In this document: positions 57,456-64,000 of the stretch, piece after piece | How the letters are laid out: the number at the start of each line of letters is the position of its first letter | Position numbering within the stretch: position 1 is the first letter of the stretch | NCBI GenBank assembly: GCA_015039465.1 | Contig: MU130714.1 | Span: 62,001 to 126,000, forward strand | Length of the DNA: 64,000 nucleotides | Direction: 5' to 3' | Source: Phlegmacium glaucopus | Lineage: Eukaryota; Basidiomycota; Agaricomycetes; Agaricales; Cortinariaceae | The notes under the pieces: generated by a model | The model's database searches: none | Told to the model about the DNA's origin: nothing | What the model saw: only the letters and a program-made list of their open reading frames with translations | Position numbers and translations under genes: made by a program

Positions 57456-57530
57456 TGGTGTAGTTGGTTAGAGTGCTGCCTTAGGAGTTGCGCAGGGTTG
57501 CTGGTTCAATCCTCCACATTGCACAATTTT
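57456..57530 (+). ncRNA. tRNA-like pol III unit of element 2, pointing outward
   Basis: The best of the tRNA-like units. It has an A box TGGTGTAGTTGGTTAGAG (57455-57472), a B box GGTTCAATCCTCC (57503-57515), A-B spacing normal for a tRNA, and TTTT at 57527-57530. A candidate anticodon arm contains CTTAGGA. It lies about 130 bp upstream of the transposase ATG, on the opposite strand, reading toward the terminus, which is the same arrangement as in element 1. Acceptor and T stems pair poorly, so a working tRNA is doubtful. Confidence 0.55.
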
Positions 57531-57587
57531 ACATCATACTAATATATATATATATTTAATTAGATAATCAGTGTTTGACTTAGACTG

Positions 57588-57872
57588 TAGAGTCTGGTAG
57601 AGTCTGGAGTCTGCTGGACTCTGGCAGACTCTGCTCAAATCTGGCAGGACTCTGGCAGACTCTGCTGGACTCTGCTGCAGTCCAGTAGAGTTGCTGGAGT
57701 CCAGCAGAGTCCACTGGACAAGTCTGGTGGAATTCACCAGATTAAGTCTGGTAAGAGTCCACCAGAGTCTGGAGACTCTGGTGGACTCTGATGGACTGGA
57801 CTGGCAAATTTGGCCCATGTCACACTACAACAGTCCAGAACCAGAGTCCACCGGATTCTGGTGGAGTATGTG
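57588..57872. repeat. Right AGTCTGG/CCAGAGTC array of element 2
   Basis: Same word family as 49291-49550 (GGACTCTGGCAGACTCTG, CTGGAGTCCAGCAG), lying between the tRNA-like unit and the right terminus. Confidence 0.85.
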
Positions 57873-57884
57873 GGGGAGTGTACA

Positions 57885-58425
57885 GTCCTCATTAATATCA
57901 TTATCAGTCAATCTTATCATTGCATATTATACCTCTCATTATCCCTCCTCTATGAGGAATATGACAGCTACAGGCTGTGACATATATTATAAATATTATT
58001 GGCATTAGAATACAATTTACAAATTAATTGTTTAGACATGAAAAATATTTTAATTTTAAAATTTTAATCTATGGGTTTGATGACAGACCATCACCACTGA
58101 TTAGATCTGGCCTTGAATGGTCATGTGTAATAATCATGTGATGTGATATGTACAAATACAAACAGATGTCAGAGGCATAAAGGGTGGGATAGACTACAAA
58201 CTCACTCATAAATATTTTAATAAAACTTATAATATATGTCACAGCCAGTGTTACTGTCATATTCCTTGTAGAGGAGAGGTATACACAACAGGTAGGATTG
58301 ACTGATAAGGATGTGTGACAGTCCTGCTCAATTAGGCAACTGACAGAATTGCCCAAATGCCAATGATGCCATCAAACTCATATTCATTATTCATATTCAA
58401 ACTGAATATGGATACCAAACAAACT
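57885..58425. repeat. R1 repeat, partly inverted copies
   Basis: 57885-58070 is the reverse complement of 10400-10600, and 58239-58425 is a direct copy of 10516-10720. A spacer of about 170 bp lies between. The pair therefore forms a loose palindrome of the R1 family, immediately next to the right end of element 2. Confidence 0.65.
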
Positions 58426-58664
58426 CTTATATTTATCTTTTATATTTTGGTTGCTATTCCTTTTATTATTTAAGTACCCGAAGCTTGTATGTTTTCCTTA
58501 GTTTTGAATATCAACCTAGTTTCCTCCTCTTGTTCATCCTCTAAGTCACTGAGGCTTCCGTCTTGTTTCTTTCTCTTCCAGTTCCAAAATAAGGACACTA
58601 TAGGAGCTGGGCAGCACAGCACATACACTAAGACCAAAGTCCTTTCCGTTACTTGTTCCGGTTC

Positions 58665-59603
58665 ATCAGGAAAAACACTTTTGCCCTAGGACAGGCTAAG
58701 GACAGTCTAAAATACTCTGAGACACCCCCAGAGCTCTTAGAGCCTTAGAGCTCCAAGAGTGCTCTAAGAAGGTACTATTCCAATGTCTTTTTTTTTTGAA
58801 AACTCAGAGGGTGTCCTAGGTATGTCCTGGGTATGTCCTGGGGCAACCTAAGAGTGTCCTGAGGCAACCTGAGAGCATCCCTGAGGCAGCCTTAGTCCCT
58901 TTAGATCTGATGCTAGAACCAGATATTTGAATAGTCTCACACAACGGAATAATAATAATATAATAAAATCATATTCAATTATTTTAAACATCATATATAC
59001 TGGGGGAAGTAGGAAATAAGAATACAAAATTGTGGGTGGTTTATATATCTTTTGGATGGCACACAGACCATTGGTCACATGATCACAGATAAGCATGATT
59101 TCGAGCATATGGTGCTGGGTCAGGGTAGATTACATAAAATTCAAAAAAAGGAAATTTTTTAAAGGTGGTAGAGAATTGTTTTAGGACCCTGAATATGTTT
59201 AAATTATATTAATAGCAGCTCTCCTTATTGAGAAAATTGCAAAATACTTTTCTGGATGCAGTGGTTGAATATTGTCTAGCAAAATTCATAAATTCTAAGG
59301 GACTCCCAGGGCCTCTTGATGTGATTTAATCCAGATGGTCAATACACCAGAATACACTAAAGTTGTCCTGAGCAAATGTGTGACACTCAAAATTTTATCT
59401 ATGCTGTCCTAGGTTGTCCTGAGGTGTCCTTGGATAGCATCAGGAAAAACACTTTAGCTCTAAGACACTCTAGCTACTCTGGGAGTCTCTCAGACCAACC
59501 TCAAAAAATAAATATGTTTCAAATGCATTTTTTTAGTGATTTGTACACTTAAAATTTTGAGGTTGCTCTGAGAGACTCTTAGAGCCAAAGTGTTTTTCCT
59601 GAT
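58665..59603. mobile_element. MITE-like DNA element inserted in the LTR
   Basis: Ends ATCAGGAAAAACACTTT and AAAGTGTTTTTCCTGAT are perfect inverted repeats of 17 bp. The flanking GGTTC and GCTTC may be a 5-bp duplication with one mismatch. There is no coding capacity. A second copy of the left end at 59439 shows that a shorter MITE forms the right part. Confidence 0.75.
59439..59603. repeat. 165-bp MITE with long inverted repeats
   Basis: The left arm ATCAGGAAAAACACTTTAGC and its extension (CTCTAAGA, AGTCTCTCAGA, CAACCTCAAAA) pair with the right arm almost to the centre. The unit can fold into one long hairpin. Confidence 0.75.
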
Positions 59604-60795
59604 GCTTCTGTTCCATCTGTTCTGGAATTACTCTGACATTATCCCTTTGTTTAAACTTAACAGTATATTCAAAAATTTTCACCCACTTCTTCTATGCTAA
59701 CTCGTTCCATATTAAAATCCAAAACTCTGTTACCAATACAAGATATATCCCAAGAACACACCCCTACCAGGCAGACTCCCATACCCAATGTAGTTGAAGA
59801 GGCTAGTCAGATTGACAAACCTTGGAGTGCTACAGAAGAAGTTGAGTCTCCTTCTATTCCTATCAATGAACTCATTTCTGCTTTGAATTCCCTAGGGAAA
59901 TCTTCAGCCAAGTCTGATTTGGCTGGCAGACTTAGAGAGCCTGAACCCTTCACGGGTAAGGACCCTAAGAAATTGAAAGCTTTTCTTTTCCAGTGTAGGC
60001 TTTATTTCTGGAGCTCTTCTGACACATTCCAAGATGACTCCAAGTGAGTAACATTTGCTCTGTCCTATCTCTGGGATGTTGCTCAGGAATGGTTCAAACC
60101 TGGAATTTCTGGACTCACCGACGATCCTCCATTGTGGCTTGAAGATTGGGATCTCTTTGTCAATGAGCTACAGTCCAACTTTGGTCCTTTCCATGAATCC
60201 ACCAACGTAGAACACAAACTCATGACTCTCCAAATGAAGGGTAGCAGTCCACTGCTCTTGGGGCGAGTCCACTCTGAGGTATAGGTTTTACGAAGGTTTA
60301 CCTTCCCAACTCAAGGATGAAAATACCAAAGGTGATGGCAAGCCTCAGACCATGGCTGCGATATGAAAAAAAGCTCAAAATGCTGATGCTTGACACTGGG
60401 AACATATGCAAGAACATTCTCAGGAACCAGCCCCGCAACAACACCAAAACCCTCCAAAGGCTTCTACTCCTTCTTCATCCTCCTCCATACCCCCTCCCAA
60501 CCCTCCTTCCAATTCTGGAAAACAGTCTCAGCCTTTGGATCAAACATCCACTAAGCCCACAGGATCTGGTAAGACTGCCACTTCCACTCTTCCAAAACCT
60601 AATCTAGTTGGTAAGCTGGACTTGTGGGGTAGATTTACCTAGCAAGAAAGGCAATGCCAAATGGATAATAATCTCTGTCTTTTTTGTGGCAAGGCCAGTC
60701 ATCATGTTCCTGACTGTGCCCTAGCCAAGGCAAGCTCCGCTAAAGGCCAAGCCTCTACCATTTCTGATCCCACTTCTGAGTCCATTCTGGCTAAG

Positions 60796-61373
60796 TGTTA
60801 AGTTTAGAACAAAGGGGAAACATCGGAGTAAAACCAGATCAGATGGAACAGAACCGGAACAAGTAACGGAAAGGACTTTGGCCTCGGTGTATGTGCTGTG
60901 CCACCCAGCTCCTATAATGTCCTGATTTCGGAACTGGAAGAGAACGGAAAGTTGGAAGACCTCAGTGACTTAGAGGAAGAACCAGAAGAGGAAACTATGT
61001 TGATATTCCAACTGAGGAAAAACATACAAGTTCGAGTACTTAAATATAAAAGGAATTGCAACCAAAATATAGAATATAAATATAAGTGCTGCGTTCTGCT
61101 CCCAGAAAAGGTCCTGCATTCTTGGGTGAATAATCCATGGCTGGTGTGCAGACTGATAGTGGGAAAGTGATGACAAAGGAATAGTTGTTATGACGAAGGT
61201 GTGGTAATGGGTTTGGAGTATCGTCAGAAGAGTCGGAATGATAAGGAGAAGTCTTGGAGTTGGATGTAGGAGGAGTAGAGTTGGAGACAAGGGAAAGTAC
61301 TGGAATGGAGTACAGACTACCGGAAACAACTCCAACAGAGTTGGACCAGAGTAACATATGATGGAATGTAACA
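60796..61373 (+). repeat. Solo LTR (family S), TSD CTAAG
   Basis: A 578-bp copy of the 5565-6137 LTR (TGTTAAGTTTAG to GGAATGTAACA), flanked by CTAAG at 60791-60795 and 61374-61378, inserted between gag and protease of the gypsy remnant. Confidence 0.9.
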
Positions 61374-61857
61374 CTAAGCCAAAGGACTCCGGTTTGGAGA
61401 AGAAAAAAGACTAAGCAATTCACTGGACTCAGCACAGACGGTGAATTGCGAGAGCCCCTGTGCTGAACTTGTTGCAGTCCTAAATGCAATAGTTTCTCCA
61501 GATACCCATGCAGTTTTTGTTTCTCTTCTTTGTCTTCAATTTCCAAATGTCAATTTTTCTGCTTTCATTGACAGTGGTTCCACTCACTGTTTCATGGACA
61601 AGCATTATGCAAATTCCAATCATTTTCCTATTTTTCTGATTTATCCGATGAGACTCTGGCTTATTGATGGCTCATCTCCAGGCATGATTACCCATGCTAC
61701 CATTGTTTCTCTTCAGTTCTCTTGTGGTACCATCCAAAAATCCGGTTTTTATTAACCAAGCTGGATAACCTCTTGTTTCCAATTTACTTGATGCTCCCTG
61801 CAAATCTGGGATTTTTACTATGATTGACTTAAAGCAAACCTACCATCTTGTCTGGAT

Positions 61858-62434
61858 TAGTGATTGTCAGGGGTAACCCTGGGGTAAAACTTCTGTACCC
61901 TTACCCTTACCCCCCAAACCCCTACCCCTGTCCAAGGGTAGGGGTTTTGGAGGGTAAGGGTAAGGGTAAGGGTTTTGAGGGGTATGAAGGGTACAGGGGT
62001 ATGGTCAAGGGTATTACTCTAAGGCTTTATATACATATAAATCTGATTACCTACCATGTTTTATTTACCTTATCAAGCATTAATAGCTCTATTACATGTA
62101 ATTTAGAATAGATAACTGCCTCAATATGTCAAATTCACATATTTTTGCCTTCTTAAACAAGGAAATATTGCAATATTTAGTTTATTGTACAGTTTTATAC
62201 TTATTAAATCCAATAATGTAGAATTTATATAACTTGGAAGTAGAAAAGCTAAGATTTTGACAAAAAATCTTATGTTAAAAACAGAAATTGAAACCCTTGA
62301 AAAACCCTTGAAAACCCTTGAACCCTTGTTAAGGGTAAGGGTTTTCCAAGGGTACAAAATGCCAACCCTTACCCCTACCCTCCATACCCTTACCCCAGAC
62401 CCTCCAGGGGTTTTGAAACCCTTGACAATCACTA
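61858..62434. mobile_element. hAT-type MITE with telomere-like arrays, TSD GTCTGGAT
   Basis: Perfect 11-bp ends TAGTGATTGTC and GACAATCACTA are flanked by the 8-bp repeat GTCTGGAT (61850-61857, 62435-62442). Removing the element restores the gypsy RT reading HLVWIAARDEWKT. Both subtermini consist of AAGGGTAAGGGT / CCCTTACCCC words in both orientations, and the centre is AT-rich and non-coding. The 8-bp duplication fits hAT-type insertion. Confidence 0.85.
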
Positions 62435-62470
62435 GTCTGGATTGCTGCCAGAGATGAATGGAAGACAATA

Positions 62471-63778
62471 CAGTTTTTATAGGTAGAGGATGAGTTGCAT
62501 ATTGGTATGAGTCATCTGCATGTAAGTAATGAGTCATGAGTAAAAATAAGAATGACTCATACAATGAGTTGTATGCATGTAGATGAAACATAAAGTGAAA
62601 CAATGAAAAAGGTAAGGTAAACATGTGTAAATGGAAATGAAAGAAGGGATAAAGCATAAATGAGTGAAATGGCATTGTGTTTGGTGGAGTTTAGAAAAGA
62701 AAAAGAAAAGTTTGTAACATATATTCCACAATTAGATGCTCCCCAAGCATCCATAGTTTCATAATCAAAAAATAATACATCCCTGTCAAGTAGTAAGGCT
62801 TATAAATTATTGTTTTTTCTGTAAGTGTCTAAATGCTCAGGACATCTTTTCCACATGCTTGTGAGGTTTTTGGTTTGTTGAGCTCTCAACCTTTGGCCAC
62901 TTATATAAGCATTATATAAGCCACATGTGACCTCATAACATGGAGCTGACTTAGCTGAGCACACCCATCAGACTTCCACAAATCCCTACAAGTCCTGATA
63001 TTGTCAAGATATTGTATACAATTTAATAGTATTCATGGATCTCATCATCAAGCATTGATAACTCTATTTCAATGGTATATTAAGTGCACTACTATGAAAA
63101 TATATCCCCCCTCAACCTCAAATCCCTTAGTTATTTTGCTTTCAAAATTCTGACTCCAAAATTTGGCTGCTCTTGGTGCTTAGTAATATGCTTACATAAG
63201 GTGCTGGATTAAAATGTCACCTATCTTAGTTTGACTAAGTCAGTACTGCAGTTGCCCTAACAAATACATCACAATCATCAGAGCTACTAAAAAATATGTT
63301 TTCCCAGAAAAACAGGCTGAATGTATGTTTGCAACATTATAAACTTATTTATTTCCATTTTAATAACTTGTACTTCTGCTGGTAACCCTATCACCCTCAC
63401 TATGACTCTGGCCATGTATCAACATGTTAACCCATGCTTCCCACTCAACTTTGAGGTATGATAACCTTATTTTCAGTAAAACGGGGAGGCATATAGAATG
63501 TAGTAGCAACAGGGATAACATTGGCAATGTATGCGGCAGCTATTACTAACTGCTGAATGAAGGGAACTGTGAGCAAGAATAAGATACACAGGAAATTATG
63601 TGATAATGCATGTGTGACAAGATTGCTCAATTTTGCAAATAGGAGAATTTTATAGTTTGCTGGTGAAAATTTGGACTTTAAGTATTGATTCCAGAACATA
63701 ATATAATTGAAAGTTAACAAAGTAGAGTACAAACACTATCATACTTGGATAATTAGGCACTTCAGTCTCTTCCTGTTC
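62471..63778. other. AT-rich intergenic stretch, no gene recognised
   Basis: Nothing with a recognisable domain. Around 63226-63268, GTTTGACTAAGTC...CAGTTGCCCTAACA resembles, in reverse, the gypsy LTR interior at 14243-14283, so a decayed LTR fragment is likely. The minus-strand frame at 63445-63732 is hydrophobic and unrecognised. Confidence 0.4.
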
Positions 63779-64000
63779 TCATCCCTGTATTGCCTCATTG
63801 AACCTTCCCTGATGCCTGTATATTCTTGCTAGATTTCCCATACTATTGAGGGTGTCTGGATGGTCTGCACCAAACAGCTTCTTCCTCATGTTCATAACTT
63901 GAACTTCCAACTGCTCTGCCTCATTCCACCTTCCTTGATGCCTGTATGTGCTTGCTAGACGTGCTATACTGTGGAGGGTGTCTGGATGTTCTGCACCAAA
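63779..64000 (-). CDS. TPR-repeat protein, 3' end (gene continues beyond the window)
   Basis: The minus strand from 64000 encodes two 42-residue kinesin-light-chain-like TPR units: FGAEHPDTLHSIARLAST with YRHQGRWNEAEQLEVQ, and FGADHPDTLNSMGNLARI with YRHQGRFNEAIQG, ending at TGA 63779-63781. In basidiomycetes such units commonly form the C-terminal array of NB-ARC/NTPase-TPR (NLR-like) proteins or P-loop TPR proteins, but the N-terminal part is outside the window. The stop cuts the last unit after NEAIQG, so truncation or an unseen intron is possible. Short identical repeats at the DNA level suggest recent unit duplication. Confidence 0.7.
   Translation of the reverse strand, partial: FGAEHPDTLHSIARLASTYRHQGRWNEAEQLEVQVMNMRKKLFGADHPDTLNSMGNLARIYRHQGRFNEAIQG

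Larger units (their letters stand above)
49280..57890 (-). mobile_element. Second CxC5/CxC6 transposon (element 2), interrupted and gapped
   Basis: Ends: AGTCCCCCACATACTCCACC at 49291, and at the right GGTGGAGTATGTGGGGGAGT ending near 57880. They form an inverted repeat of more than 30 bp with few mismatches. Arrays of AGTCCACTGGACTC words lie inside both ends, and the gene is on the minus strand. Compared with element 1 the terminal CCCCCAC core and architecture are kept, but the array word differs. No 8-bp TSD could be matched, so a flank has probably been rearranged. At least two insertions split the gene. Confidence 0.75.
58426..59661 (-). repeat. Broken LTR (family S) split by a MITE
   Basis: 58426-58664 and 59604-59661 together form the first half of the LTR found complete at 5565-6137, in reverse orientation (ending TAAACTTAACA at 59661). 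The second half is missing. Confidence 0.75.
59694..62470 (+). pseudogene. Degenerate Ty3/gypsy gag-protease-RT start
   Basis: Plus strand: gag from 59694 (MLTRSILKSKTLLPIQD, LREPEPFTGKDPKKLKAF), a zinc knuckle CLFCGKASHHVPDCA near 60680, protease SAFIDSGSTHCFMDKHYA near 61560-61610, and RT MIDLKQTYHLVW at about 61820 then AARDEWKT after the MITE at 62443. Frameshifts and stops are frequent (for example a stop at 60045, and several at 60290-60650). A solo LTR (60796-61373) and a MITE (61858-62434) interrupt it. It ends abruptly at about 62465. Its orientation is opposite to the gypsy element at 14-37 kb. Confidence 0.8.

Noticed and set aside
57456..57530. Functional host tRNA gene
   Set aside because: A and B boxes and a T-run are present, but the acceptor and T stems pair poorly and the unit belongs to a transposon architecture. 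Kept as tRNA-like only.
59694..62470. Missing 5' half of the 14-37 kb gypsy element
   Set aside because: It does contain gag, protease and the RT start, but it is on the opposite strand and far more decayed, so it is a separate insertion.

Overview
The window looks like a transposon-rich stretch of a basidiomycete (Agaricomycete-type) fungal genome. The evidence is the intron-dense genes with short introns, KDZ transposases carrying CxC2 or CxC5/CxC6 cysteine clusters, an Ngaro-type tyrosine-recombinase retrotransposon, Ty1/copia and Ty3/gypsy elements, hAT elements, and many CGA-to-TGA nonsense changes and transition-only LTR differences that suggest cytosine methylation and deamination. Only two host-like genes are visible: a complete DUF7025/AAA+ ATPase gene at 294-3017 and the 3' end of a TPR-repeat gene at 63779-64000.

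Layout. 1-3 kb: AAA ATPase gene. 3-10 kb: small repeats and a degenerate hAT element (5554-9823) with a solo LTR in its terminal repeat. 11.06-12.36 kb: a 1.3-kb foldback element. 14.06-37.6 kb: a three-level nest. A gypsy element holds a copia element (16837-37541, 242-bp LTRs, TSD GGTCA), which holds a 15.76-kb KDZ element (18008-33764, ~290-bp TIRs). The KDZ element carries a CxC2 transposase and five accessory genes, flanked by inverted subterminal TGCCGG arrays. 37.6-49.3 kb: an Ngaro element (gag, RT-RNase H, tyrosine recombinase) whose gag is interrupted by a 6.1-kb CxC5/CxC6 transposon (42148-48279, 8-bp TSD GAGCCGCC). 49.3-57.9 kb: a second, diverged CxC5/CxC6 transposon on the opposite strand, itself interrupted and gapped. 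57.9-62.5 kb: MITEs, solo and broken LTRs, and a degenerate gypsy element carrying a hAT-type MITE with telomere-like repeats.

Two observations stand out. First, bases 22437-24469 are written backwards without being complemented. The plain complement read left to right restores the missing middle of the KDZ transposase, and 99 bases mirror the flank beyond a 100-N gap. This cannot be a biological inversion, so it is an assembly or gap-filling error. Second, the two CxC5/CxC6 elements and the foldback element share one architecture: a CCCCCAC-type terminus, an array of short self-complementary words, then a tRNA-like unit with A box, B box and T-run that points outward, then (in the autonomous copies) the transposase ATG about 120-130 bp further in. 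I know of no description of such an outward pol III-like unit in these elements.
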